A stretch of DNA of 64,000 nt. Origin: Tolypothrix bouteillei VB521301. Its GTDB lineage: Bacteria; Cyanobacteriota; Cyanobacteriia; Cyanobacteriales; Nostocaceae. The position numbers were made by a program, and so were the translations under genes. Positions within the stretch are counted from its first letter, which is position 1. Every line of letters starts with the position of its first letter. Under the pieces are notes generated by a model. The model made no database searches, was not told the DNA's origin, and saw nothing but the letters and a program-made list of their open reading frames with translations. Positions 53,797-61,839 of this stretch are shown one piece after another. The DNA is taken from the NCBI RefSeq assembly GCF_000760695.4, contig NZ_JHEG04000001.1:5524204-5588203 (forward strand). Reading direction: 5' to 3'.

Positions 53797-54489
53797 ATGA
53801 CACCTTCTGTGAAGCACGATGCAACTATAGGTAAAATACCACCTTTAGAAAGTGGCGATCGCCTGACGCGCCCAGAGTTTGAGCGCCGTTACATAGCAAT
53901 GCCGCATATAAAGAAAGCAGAATTAATAGAAGGAGTGGTTTACGTGGCGTCTCCCCTAAGATTTAAAAGTCACGGACAACCTCACGGGCAATTGATTACC
54001 TGGTTAGGAGTTTATCAAGCATCTACTCCTAATGTGTACTTAGCTGATAATGCCACAGTACGTTTAGATTTGGACAACGAACTACAGCCGGATGTTGTGC
54101 TTTTAATTGATGACAAATTAGGGGGACAAGCACGCATTAGTGAAGATGATTATCTTGAAGGCGCACCAGAGTTAGTTGCAGAAGTTGCAGCCAGTAGCTC
54201 ATCAATTGATATGCATGATAAAAAGTCGGTATACCGTCGTAATGGCGTACAGGAATATATTGTCTGGCAAGTTTTGGACAATCGACTCAATTGGTTTAGC
54301 TTGCAAAACGGGGAATATGTTCCTTTAGAAGTAGATGCAAATGGAATTATCAAAAGTCGAGTTTTTCCCGGTTTGTGGTTGGCTGTTTCAGATCTTCTAG
54401 CAGGAAATATGGTTCAAGTGCTAGCAGTACTACAGCAAGGAGTGAATTCTTCAGAACACGCCACTTTCATTCAAAAGTTTGTCAATTAA
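53797..54489 (+). CDS. Uma2 family endonuclease
   Basis: A 230-residue intact Uma2-family protein. The PD-(D/E)XK-type pattern is QPDVVLLI, APELVAEVAASSSSID and DKKSVYRRNGVQEYIVW. It belongs to a different Uma2 subgroup from the broken copy upstream, since the N-terminal GDRLTRPEFERRY is distinct. The two are 45 bases apart on the same strand, a common tandem arrangement of these genes. No substrate is known. A terminator-like hairpin follows. Confidence 0.9.
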   Translation: MTPSVKHDATIGKIPPLESGDRLTRPEFERRYIAMPHIKKAELIEGVVYVASPLRFKSHGQPHGQLITWLGVYQASTPNVYLADNATVRLDLDNELQPDVVLLIDDKLGGQARISEDDYLEGAPELVAEVAASSSSIDMHDKKSVYRRNGVQEYIVWQVLDNRLNWFSLQNGEYVPLEVDANGIIKSRVFPGLWLAVSDLLAGNMVQVLAVLQQGVNSSEHATFIQKFVN

Positions 54490-54521
54490 AGTCTTGGTGA
54501 ATAGAATTTGGCTATACAGGC

Positions 54522-54543
54522 AAAACCCACCTACGTGGGTTTT
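54522..54543. terminator. hairpin between convergent Uma2 and coaE genes
   Basis: The arms AAAACCCAC and GTGGGTTTT with loop CTAC. U-runs flank both sides, so it can serve both genes. It is part of a dispersed repeat that also occurs at 56708. Confidence 0.65.
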
Positions 54544-54544
54544 A

Positions 54545-54606
54545 AAATTTGATTTTTCATATAGTCCGCTTGCGCGGACTTTGTTTGTATAGTCGCGCAT
54601 CATATT
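54545..54606. repeat. dispersed AGTCCGC-GCGGACT repeat, copy 1
   Basis: ATTTTTCATATAGTCCGC, a four-base loop, GCGGACTTTGTTTGTATAGTCGCG. Related copies lie at 56720-56790 and 63385-63432. On the minus strand this copy encodes the last residues and stop of coaE. Confidence 0.8.
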
Positions 54607-55183
54607 CGCAGGCTTTATCCACCTGTTCTATGAGCATTTCTAAGGTAGAAGAGTTATCTAAAACCACATTTGCCTTGGCGACTTTCTCTGAAATTGGCAT
54701 TTGGCTCTGAATCCTAGCTTTTGCTTGTTCTAAGGTTAAATTATTTCGTTGCATCAATCTTTCTAATTGCTGTTCTTCAGAACAACTAACAACCCAAATT
54801 TCTGTTACTAAATCTGTCATTCTTGCTTCAAAGAGTAAAGGCACAACTAAGACTAGTGTTTGTGCAGGAGATGCAGCTATTTCTTGCAAGAAGCGATCGC
54901 GCACGTAAGGATGGATCGAACTCTCTACCCAGTTGCGTTCCTCTCGATTGTTAAAAATTATCTCACCCAGTTGCTGGCGGTTGAGGCTACCATCTGCCAG
55001 TAAAATGTCTTCTCCATAACGCTCAGCGATCGCCTGAAGAATTGGCGACCCTATAGATACCGCATCTCTAGCATAAATATCGGCATCTAAAACAGGTATC
55101 TTGTAAACACTCGCCAAATAATTAGCAACAGTCGTTTTGCCTGTCGCTATCCCACCAGTTAATCCAATAATACGTTTAATCAT
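54557..55183 (-). CDS. coaE: dephospho-CoA kinase
   Basis: Final step of coenzyme A synthesis, phosphorylating dephospho-CoA at the 3'-OH. The 208-residue protein has the P-loop GLTGGIATGKTT, LDADIYARD, VLVVPLLFE and the lid region EEQQLERLMQRN. The tail YDARLYKQSPRKRTI is not part of the usual enzyme; it is encoded by a dispersed palindromic repeat (54545-54606). A TnpB element ends only nine bases upstream of the ATG, so the native promoter has probably been displaced. The start at 55183 gives the canonical N-terminus MIKRIIGLTGG. Confidence 0.94.
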   Translation of the reverse strand: MIKRIIGLTGGIATGKTTVANYLASVYKIPVLDADIYARDAVSIGSPILQAIAERYGEDILLADGSLNRQQLGEIIFNNREERNWVESSIHPYVRDRFLQEIAASPAQTLVLVVPLLFEARMTDLVTEIWVVSCSEEQQLERLMQRNNLTLEQAKARIQSQMPISEKVAKANVVLDNSSTLEMLIEQVDKACEYDARLYKQSPRKRTI

Positions 55184-56460
55184 CTATGTGAACTACCCAC
55201 ACTGAACCGGAGTACCGGGTACAGTGTTGGCTTCCAACTTCACGGAGGAATGCCGCATCTTAGGCTTACGCCCTCGAATTGGTCTGACTTCCTCTCCATT
55301 GGCGTTAGCCTCCCCCGTCCCAGAGGAGGACAGCATTCTGATACCTTCGGCTCTAATGTTCGTCGCGGCATTACCATCTCTGTGATGATGAGTACCACAA
55401 CTAGGACAAACCCAAGTTCTGATATCTAACGGTAACTCGTTGATTTGGTAATGACAATGAGAGCAAAGCTTGGAACTAGGGAACCATCTGTTGATTTCTA
55501 CCAAAACCTTGCCTTCTTTTTCCAGCTTGTAGGCTAAGAAATTGGTAAAAGTCCCCCATCCCGTATCAGATATTGCTTTTGCCAGTTTGTGGTTGCGAAC
55601 CATGCCCTTGACGTTCAGGTTTTCAACGACTACAACTTGATTGTTGTTTACAATCAATCGAGATAATTTGTGTAAGTAGTCTTGGCGGACATTGCTAATT
55701 TGTTCGTATACCTTAGCTACAATTTTTGTGGCTTTTCTACGACGATTACTACCTTTGACCTTGCGAGCAGCAATGCGTTGTTTCTTGGCTAATTTCTGTT
55801 CATATTTAGCGAGATGTTTTGGATTTGGATATTTGGAAATCTTTTCGCCATCGTAGGTAACGGCAAAATCCACAATACCTAAATCAATCCCAATCACCTG
55901 ACCATTTGTCTTTGATGTGGGATAATCACCCGAGTACTCCATCAGCACAGAAGCGTAGTACTTGCCGGATGGGCATTTACTGACAGTGACAGTTTTGATA
56001 GTGCCATCAACAGGTCGATGTATCTTTGCTTTGACAACACCTAATTTCCCAGGAAACTTCAAACAGTCATTGATTTGTTCTACCTTCTGTGGATACTGAA
56101 TAGATTGACGGTGGTGAATTGATTTGAATCGTGGATATTTCCCTCTCCCCTCAAAAAAGTTTTGATATGCACGACTCAGATTCAAACTCACAGATTGCAA
56201 AACCTGTGAGTAACATTCTCCTAACCATTGAGTCTGTTGATCTTTTTTGAGGGCAGGCAATAGAGAATTGAGTCCTGATTGCGACAAGCCTTTGCCAGTT
56301 GCCTGATAAGTTTCAATACATTTATTCAACCCATAATTCCACCACCATCTCGCACAACCAAAGTGTTGTGCAAGTACTTGAACTTGTTTATCGGTAGGGT
56401 ACAGTCTGACTTTTACAGCTTGTCGTCTCATCTAAACATCTCCCAAACATCGACCTGTTA
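55184..56460 (-). mobile_element. IS1341/IS605-type element carrying only tnpB, abutting coaE
   Basis: The element includes the tnpB at 55193-56431. On the minus strand the right end reads CAGTGTGGGTAGTTCAC immediately before the coaE ribosome region, which fits an IS605-type terminus. The left end is not precisely located, estimated near 56460. No tnpA is present. Confidence 0.6.
55193..56431 (-). CDS. tnpB: TnpB RNA-guided endonuclease (second, different subgroup)
   Basis: A 412-residue TnpB. The RuvC triad is IGIDLGI (Asp), VVVENLNV (Glu) and HRDGNAA (Asp), with a zinc ribbon CSHC and CPSC. The N-terminus RRQAVKVRLYPTDKQVQVL and the block GCARWWWNYGLNKCI are typical of the IS891/IS1341 class. 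An extended C-terminal tail runs to VPGTPVQCG. The frame is complete. It is upstream of coaE on the same strand, and its stop is nine bases before the coaE ATG, so coaE may depend on its transcript. Confidence 0.93.
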   Translation of the reverse strand: MRRQAVKVRLYPTDKQVQVLAQHFGCARWWWNYGLNKCIETYQATGKGLSQSGLNSLLPALKKDQQTQWLGECYSQVLQSVSLNLSRAYQNFFEGRGKYPRFKSIHHRQSIQYPQKVEQINDCLKFPGKLGVVKAKIHRPVDGTIKTVTVSKCPSGKYYASVLMEYSGDYPTSKTNGQVIGIDLGIVDFAVTYDGEKISKYPNPKHLAKYEQKLAKKQRIAARKVKGSNRRRKATKIVAKVYEQISNVRQDYLHKLSRLIVNNNQVVVVENLNVKGMVRNHKLAKAISDTGWGTFTNFLAYKLEKEGKVLVEINRWFPSSKLCSHCHYQINELPLDIRTWVCPSCGTHHHRDGNAATNIRAEGIRMLSSSGTGEANANGEEVRPIRGRKPKMRHSSVKLEANTVPGTPVQCG

Positions 56461-56821
56461 CTATTATATACTATTTTCAGTAAAAACTATCAAGAAAATA
56501 ATTGGCGACTCCTCATACACCTTTGTCCTTCAAGCCTGCGGCTTACATGAGCCAGAAATATGCAATCGTCGTCGCCCGCCTTATATCCCGCCACTGATTT
56601 GGAGTCCCAAATGAGCGTGGGGGACTTACGGCGTATAAGTTAAATCCGCAGAGCTATACGCCAGTTGTCAGGGCGCGGGAAACCTTCCTGTAGCACTGGT
56701 CTCACCGCCTACGTGGGTTTTAATATCTTGATTTTTCGTAAGTCCGCGCAGGCGGACTTAGTTTGTGTAGTAGCGAATTATATTCGCCCAAAACTTTTCT
56801 CAGGTTATTTCTACCGTTTGT
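56461..56821. repeat. intergenic block of dispersed repeats between tnpB and cobA-hemD
   Basis: From left to right: AT-rich DNA, a CCTGCGGCTTACATG segment, the GCCAGTTGTCAGGGCGCGGGAAACC unit (56657-56710) shared with 10245-10620, the CCTACGTGGGTTTT hairpin half, and AGTCCGCGCAGGCGGACT (56739-56757), a copy of the repeat at 54545. No gene is supported. Confidence 0.7.
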
Positions 56822-58483
56822 TTAAGAATTTATTGACCATTTTATGAGTGCTTGTGTTAAGCCTTCCAAAGTATATTCCTCTGCTTCAACATCTACTCTT
56901 CCAAATAAAGAACGACAAGTTTTGGAGGTTTGGGGACCAATGGAAGCAATACAGACTTTCTCTATGGATTTTGCGATTGACTGATGGCTTGACACTTCGG
57001 GTAAAGCAAATGATAAATCTTCTTGAGAATTCTTAGAGAATACTTTTTGTATCAGTTGATAAAAAAATTGTACTGTTTTAGAACTGGTAAAGGTAATCAC
57101 ATCCACAGTTCCATTCTGAAGTGCTATCTCTGCTGGGGGCGGGACATTCTCCGGACAGCGAGATTGATAAGCCGCTACTTCTACAACAAGTGCTCCTTTT
57201 GCAGTTAATTCCTGCACCAAAATTTCCCGTCCACCGGTTTCTACTCTGGGAAATAAAACTTTTTTACCCGCAAGTTCTTCAGGAAAGTTTTCTATTAAGG
57301 AATCTGCCACAAAGTTGGGAGGGATAAAATCAGCTTGGAGACAGCGTTGTTTGAGGCTTTGGGCTGTCTTTTCTCCAACAACGGCAATTTTAAGGTCAGA
57401 TAAAGTCCGAGCATCTTTATTTTGGGCAAACAACCGTTCAAAAAAATAGTCCACCCCATTGGTAGAAGTGAGAATCAACCAATCAAAGCTAGATATCTGT
57501 GAAATAGCATTATCCAAACCTTCCCAACTTGAGGGCGGAACAATTTCTATCGTTGGCATTTCAATAACGGTTGCACCCTGTGAGGTCAGGGCTTGTGTAA
57601 ATTGGCTGGATTGTCCGGCGGCGCGTGTTACAAGAACGGTTTTACCTGTCAGGGGAAGAGAGGGGGAGAGGGGGAGAGGAGGAGATGGGGGGAGGTTTGC
57701 GTCCATAGTTTCAAGATGCGGGGCGTTGGAGAATAAAAATTCCTCTATATATATGTTCTTTGGTTCCAAGTACGGGCGCAGCTCTACAACTTGACCAATA
57801 ACGATCGCAGCTGGTGAAAGCGAGACACCAGAGGTTTGCTCGAGTATATTTTCTAACGTACCTGTCCAAATTTGTTGTTGAGGAGTAGCTGCCCATTGGA
57901 TAATGGCAATCGGTGTTGTACGCGATCGCCCTTGCCGCACAAGTCGGTGTATAATTTCACCTAATTGCTGAGCGCCCATTAAAATGACAAGCGTTTCCAA
58001 GCGCGATAAAGCTTCCCAGTCTAAAGCATCTGGTTCATGAGCTGTTAAGACAGCAAAACATCGGCTCATCACTGGATCTGTTAGGGGAATTCCAGCCAAT
58101 AAAGGGGCTGCAAGGGCTGAGGAAATTCCCGGTATAACTTCAAAAGCGCAATCAGCAGCTTTTAATGCTTCAATTTCAGAAGTACTGCGACCAAAAATAA
58201 ACGGATCTCCTGACTTGAGGCGTACAACTTGTCGTCCCAGTTGGCAATACTTCACGAGTAGGTTGTTAATTTCGGTTTGAGGTGTACTGGGTTGACCGCC
58301 TCGTTTTCCTACATTAACTTGCAAACAATCTTGTGGTAGGTGCTGCAATAACTCTGTATCTACCAGAGCATCGTAAATCAGTACTTCAGCGATCGATAAA
58401 AGTTTGCAGGCTTTGAGTGTTAGATAGGCAATATCTCCAGGTCCAGCACCCACAAGATAGACTTTGCCTTTTGGTTTATTCAT
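56822..58483 (-). CDS. cobA-hemD: fused uroporphyrinogen-III methyltransferase / uroporphyrinogen-III synthase (CobA-HemD)
   Basis: Two consecutive tetrapyrrole enzymes in one 553-residue protein. The N-terminal CobA/SUMT domain (1-240) has VYLVGAGPGD, VRLKSGDPFIFGR and GISSALAAPLLAGIPLT; it makes precorrin-2 for siroheme and cobalamin. A Pro/Ser/Leu linker (LPPSPPLPLSP, about 265-280) follows. The HemD domain (about 280-550) has TVLVTRAAGQSSQF and FTSSKTVQFF, and closes uroporphyrinogen III from hydroxymethylbilane. The fusion is also known in some cyanobacteria and firmicutes. A TPR-protein gene lies 21 bases upstream on the same strand. The linker is encoded by a CTCCCC-type repeat tract. 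Confidence 0.94.
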   Translation of the reverse strand: MNKPKGKVYLVGAGPGDIAYLTLKACKLLSIAEVLIYDALVDTELLQHLPQDCLQVNVGKRGGQPSTPQTEINNLLVKYCQLGRQVVRLKSGDPFIFGRSTSEIEALKAADCAFEVIPGISSALAAPLLAGIPLTDPVMSRCFAVLTAHEPDALDWEALSRLETLVILMGAQQLGEIIHRLVRQGRSRTTPIAIIQWAATPQQQIWTGTLENILEQTSGVSLSPAAIVIGQVVELRPYLEPKNIYIEEFLFSNAPHLETMDANLPPSPPLPLSPSLPLTGKTVLVTRAAGQSSQFTQALTSQGATVIEMPTIEIVPPSSWEGLDNAISQISSFDWLILTSTNGVDYFFERLFAQNKDARTLSDLKIAVVGEKTAQSLKQRCLQADFIPPNFVADSLIENFPEELAGKKVLFPRVETGGREILVQELTAKGALVVEVAAYQSRCPENVPPPAEIALQNGTVDVITFTSSKTVQFFYQLIQKVFSKNSQEDLSFALPEVSSHQSIAKSIEKVCIASIGPQTSKTCRSLFGRVDVEAEEYTLEGLTQALIKWSINS

Positions 58484-58504
58484 GAGTCTTACAATTTTTA
58501 TATT

Positions 58505-58966
58505 TTAAACCTTCTTTAGTTTTTCCAGAATGCGATTAACTTCTGCTAATTTTTGCGATTGACGCTGTGCTTGGAGTAAATCTCTGGCTTGTTCCAGCGT
58601 AGCAATGGCTGACTCTTTTCTTTCTAGCCGCATCAAAGCGTTGGATAGCCGCAAATAAGCATCGACTTTTTTTGGTGCGCGGTTAATGACATCTTGAAAT
58701 TGTTGGGTTGCTTCTTCGACTCTTCCTTGCTGCATTAAAGTATCACCTAACAGTAGATGAACCACATCATTTGTTGAATTGATAGCAATAACTTGGCGAA
58801 AAGCTGCTTCTGCATTTTTGTAATTTTCTTGCTGGTAAAGCGTGACTCCTTTCTGGAAAAGATTGGCAGTAATTAAGGTTTTCCAAGAAAAATAGCCAAG
58901 CAATGCAAGACTCGAAATAACGGCAAATACAGCAAAGACAGAACTAGGTTGAATATTGTCAAACAT
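58505..58966 (-). CDS. TPR-repeat protein with N-terminal membrane anchor
   Basis: A 153-residue protein. One hydrophobic helix lies at about residues 8-28, followed by two to three TPR units: KGVTLYQQENYKNAEAAFRQVIAIN, LLGDTLMQQGRVEEATQQFQDVI and LRLSNALMRLERKESAIATLEQA. TPR proteins mediate protein-protein contacts. The gene lies 21 bases upstream of cobA-hemD on the same strand, so co-transcription is likely. Its function is unknown. Confidence 0.88.
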   Translation of the reverse strand: MFDNIQPSSVFAVFAVISSLALLGYFSWKTLITANLFQKGVTLYQQENYKNAEAAFRQVIAINSTNDVVHLLLGDTLMQQGRVEEATQQFQDVINRAPKKVDAYLRLSNALMRLERKESAIATLEQARDLLQAQRQSQKLAEVNRILEKLKKV

Positions 58967-59068
58967 TATCTTAATTCCTCAATGTAAAACATAATAAGTA
59001 GATGGTCACAAATGTCATTTGTCATTGATAAGGGTTTTAGTATTGAGATTTTTGACAAAAGTTCTATT

Positions 59069-59665
59069 TTATTCCAATCCCAAACTGAGAATTCCTAAAA
59101 TTTTACTAACTTGGTTCAAAAAATATTCGTTTAAATCAATTTCTATTGTTGTTTCTCTTAACTGCATAAACTTCCAACTACTTCCGGTAGTGACAGCACC
59201 GATTATTTGAGAAACCTGCTTGCCTTTTTGCTGATTGAAAATCTGAGATGCAATCATTTCTGCCATACACTGTCCTAAACCTGATTCAATATTCTCATTT
59301 TTTGCCTCTACTACTGCAATAACTGGTGATGTAATAACTAATTGTTCTGGAGAACGACTGATAAGAAAATCACAAAAACCATTTAAACCTTTTTCTACGT
59401 CAACGATAAAATCTTTACCAGAAAATAAACTAACTTTTTGAGGGTACAATCGCTTTAATTCTAATAAAATCGGTGTAATAATCATTTCCGAACGGGATTT
59501 TTCTGAATTAATTGCTAAGGCTATTGGTGTATTAAAGCGAAGAGTTTCAGCTAAGTAATTGCTGTAAGTAATTTCTGGAACATCTTCAAATTTACCAACT
59601 TTTTCTATTAAATTAATATGAAATTTTTCTCGAATTGATTCAATATCAAACTGGCTGTAAGGCAT
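59069..59665 (-). CDS. hypothetical protein with PD-(D/E)XK-like core
   Basis: A 198-residue protein not matched to a named family. A possible nuclease core is visible in GFCDFLISRSPEQL followed by VIAVVEAKNENIESGLGQCMAEM, giving the D...ExK pattern of the restriction-endonuclease fold, with a conserved-looking GxGQCxAEM helix. It lies alone between the TPR gene and the tocopherol genes, on the minus strand. The start at 59665 lacks a strong ribosome site. Homologues are probably widespread in cyanobacteria, judging from style, but this is from memory. Confidence 0.75.
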   Translation of the reverse strand: MPYSQFDIESIREKFHINLIEKVGKFEDVPEITYSNYLAETLRFNTPIALAINSEKSRSEMIITPILLELKRLYPQKVSLFSGKDFIVDVEKGLNGFCDFLISRSPEQLVITSPVIAVVEAKNENIESGLGQCMAEMIASQIFNQQKGKQVSQIIGAVTTGSSWKFMQLRETTIEIDLNEYFLNQVSKILGILSLGLE

Positions 59666-59769
59666 GGTCTTACCCTTCCATTCTAAAAATCATACCAATT
59701 CAAAAAATGTTTGCAACAGATCCGATGGTGAAATTTTTGCATTGGGACTGCCTCTTGTACTTAGCTAGA

Positions 59770-59822
59770 AATGCGAGGCTGTGCCTCACAGATTGCATTC
59801 CCAGGCTATGCCTGGGAACGAG
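59770..59822. repeat. GAGGCTGTGCCTC / CCCAGGCTATGCCTGGG repeat
   Basis: Two palindromes, GAGGCTGTGCCTC and CCCAGGCTATGCCTGGG, flank GATTGCATT. An inverted relative lies at 24610-24660. It separates the PD-(D/E)XK-like gene from the prenyltransferase gene. Confidence 0.7.
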
Positions 59823-59875
59823 AGAACGGTGAATATTCCCCAATCTATATTTGGTCACTGGTTGCTGTTATACGT

Positions 59876-60802
59876 TCACGCTAAAAGACAAGCAATGGGG
59901 AAAATTAAATATTCCACGAAAAACAGCTTCCAAATAAACTGATAAAATCGAGCAATGTCGCTTTTTTCCTGCAAGTTAACTTTTTGACTCTGCCACCACA
60001 TCCAAATTAAGGCAACTAATTGTGTCAAAATTAGGAAAATTGAGTTGACTTCTGCTAGCTTAAATAAGCTTACCAAAATCATTCCCATGTAACATAGAGT
60101 CAAGACCCAAATTGCAAGATAAAAAACGGCTTGTTTGCCAAGTTTAATCGTGAAAGTTTTGATGTTGTACAGAAGATCTCCTTCGATATCGGGAATATCT
60201 TTAAAGATTGCGATCGCAAAAGCAAAAACCAAAATAAACAATGTCAAAACCCACACCTTAGAAGGAATCAACTGATTTTTTTGCAAAACCCAACTAAAGT
60301 GTAAAAACAACCCTAAGTTAACTATTGCCCCACGCACTGAAAAAATGCAAACCGCCGCCCAAAAAGGAAATCGCTTTAAGCGGATAGGTGGTACAGAGTA
60401 AGCCGTACCAATGGCTAAACTAACAGCGACAACTCCAAATAAAAAAGGTCCTTGGATAACTGATAACAACAGTGCCAAAATACCAGTTATGCCAACAATC
60501 CACTTACCTGTTTGCATGGAAAATTCTCCAGCGGCAATAGGCAAATGGGGCTTATTAATTTTATCAATTGCCACGTCTTCGAGTTGATTCAATCCCACAA
60601 TATAAACATTGCCACACAGACAAGCAATCCATGCTCCTAAGAGTGGAAGGGGGGAAGTGGGGGAATCGGAGAGTGGGGAAATTGCAATGAGATACAAACC
60701 TAAAACACTTAAACTTGTACCAATAATCGTGTGAGGACGTGAAAACTTCCAAAAACTGTAAAGCCAGCTGTCCTTAAACCGTCGTTGCGAAATCTGATTC
60801 AT
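59876..60802 (-). CDS. homogentisate phytyltransferase
   Basis: Membrane prenyltransferase (UbiA superfamily) that joins homogentisate and phytyl diphosphate, the committed step of tocopherol synthesis; the Synechocystis counterpart is Slr1736. The 308-residue protein has eight to nine membrane segments, the first Asp motif NQLEDVAIDKINKP and the second KDIPDIEGD. FWKFSRPHTIIGT opens the first helix. I chose the ATG at 60802, since the open frame extends 25 codons further with unrelated sequence. It follows the tocopherol methyltransferase gene by 49 bases on the same strand. Confidence 0.9.
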   Translation of the reverse strand: MNQISQRRFKDSWLYSFWKFSRPHTIIGTSLSVLGLYLIAISPLSDSPTSPLPLLGAWIACLCGNVYIVGLNQLEDVAIDKINKPHLPIAAGEFSMQTGKWIVGITGILALLLSVIQGPFLFGVVAVSLAIGTAYSVPPIRLKRFPFWAAVCIFSVRGAIVNLGLFLHFSWVLQKNQLIPSKVWVLTLFILVFAFAIAIFKDIPDIEGDLLYNIKTFTIKLGKQAVFYLAIWVLTLCYMGMILVSLFKLAEVNSIFLILTQLVALIWMWWQSQKVNLQEKSDIARFYQFIWKLFFVEYLIFPIACLLA

Positions 60803-60851
60803 CAAAACCTCCTCTCTCTGTGTCTTACGCAAGCGTGGGAGTACAAGTTCG

Positions 60852-61694
60852 TTATTTCGTTCCACACAACAAACCAAATCGAACTAATCCACGTTCGTAA
60901 CCCCGACGCATTAAACCTAAAGACAGCGCAGCTTGGATTGTTGTCCAACCCGAAAGTAGCAAACCCCAAATCGCTTGTGGAGAAAACGCTGAATCAATCA
61001 CCGTGTCCCAAAATGGTGCAACAGCCTTTGACCAATCTGCAGTACGAATATTTTGCAAACCGAGTTTGCAGGCAATATTCTCATACTCTGGTAAAGAAAT
61101 AACGTAAGGCAAGCAGTAAACTCGATAAATTTCCGCCAAATGCTTTTCCTCATCTACTGTGAGTGGTGAACTGGCAATAGATCGATGGCACCAAGTCACC
61201 ATAATGAATATTCCACCAGGTTTTAGCACCCTCTTGCACTCCTGCATAAACTTAGTTTTATCAGGCATATGCTCGCCACTTTCTAGCGCCCAAACCAAAT
61301 CAAAGGAATTGCCCTCAAAAGGCATTGCTTGAGCATCTGCAACCTGAAAATGAGCTTGAGAACCCAAATTTAACTCTTGGGCGCGTTGTGTTGCTCTTGC
61401 TGCTTGCACCGGGCTTAAAGTGATTCCTGTAGCCTTAGCGTGAAACTTCTCTGCTAGATATAGCGAACTTCCACCAATTCCACATCCTACGTCTAGTATA
61501 TTTTCAGCTTTTTGAACTCCAGCCCAGTTCAGTAGTTCTTCAATTAAGTCGATTTGTGCTTGACGGCGATCTTTTTTCACCTTGCCATCTGCACCATAGT
61601 AGCCGTGGTGCATATGTTCTCCCCAGATTTGTTCCCACAACCCGGAAGAAGCATCGTAAAACTGCTGAATTTGCTGGTAAAGTGTTGCACTCAT
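60852..61694 (-). CDS. gamma-tocopherol methyltransferase
   Basis: SAM-dependent methyltransferase that converts gamma- to alpha-tocopherol; closest known counterpart is Synechocystis Slr0089 (VTE4). The 280-residue protein has SSGLWEQIWGEHMHHGYYG, SAM motif ILDVGCGIGGSSLYLA, WALESGEHMP and a C-terminal GYERGLVRFGLL, which match that enzyme. An operon with the prenyltransferase is likely. Related cyanobacterial methyltransferases of the MPBQ class lack the GYERGLVRF tail, which supports this call. Confidence 0.9.
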   Translation of the reverse strand: MSATLYQQIQQFYDASSGLWEQIWGEHMHHGYYGADGKVKKDRRQAQIDLIEELLNWAGVQKAENILDVGCGIGGSSLYLAEKFHAKATGITLSPVQAARATQRAQELNLGSQAHFQVADAQAMPFEGNSFDLVWALESGEHMPDKTKFMQECKRVLKPGGIFIMVTWCHRSIASSPLTVDEEKHLAEIYRVYCLPYVISLPEYENIACKLGLQNIRTADWSKAVAPFWDTVIDSAFSPQAIWGLLLSGWTTIQAALSLGLMRRGYERGLVRFGLLCGTK

Positions 61695-61839
61695 GAAGAA
61701 AAGCAGTGATAAGACAAAAATTTAGACACATTCGTAGGCTACCATGTGTGTTTTTATTTAAATTAGGTTAATGTGTTTTTACATCTAGGTAAGAGTGATT
61801 CAACTCTACTACCTAGGGTGTTGCGAATTTTACATCTAT

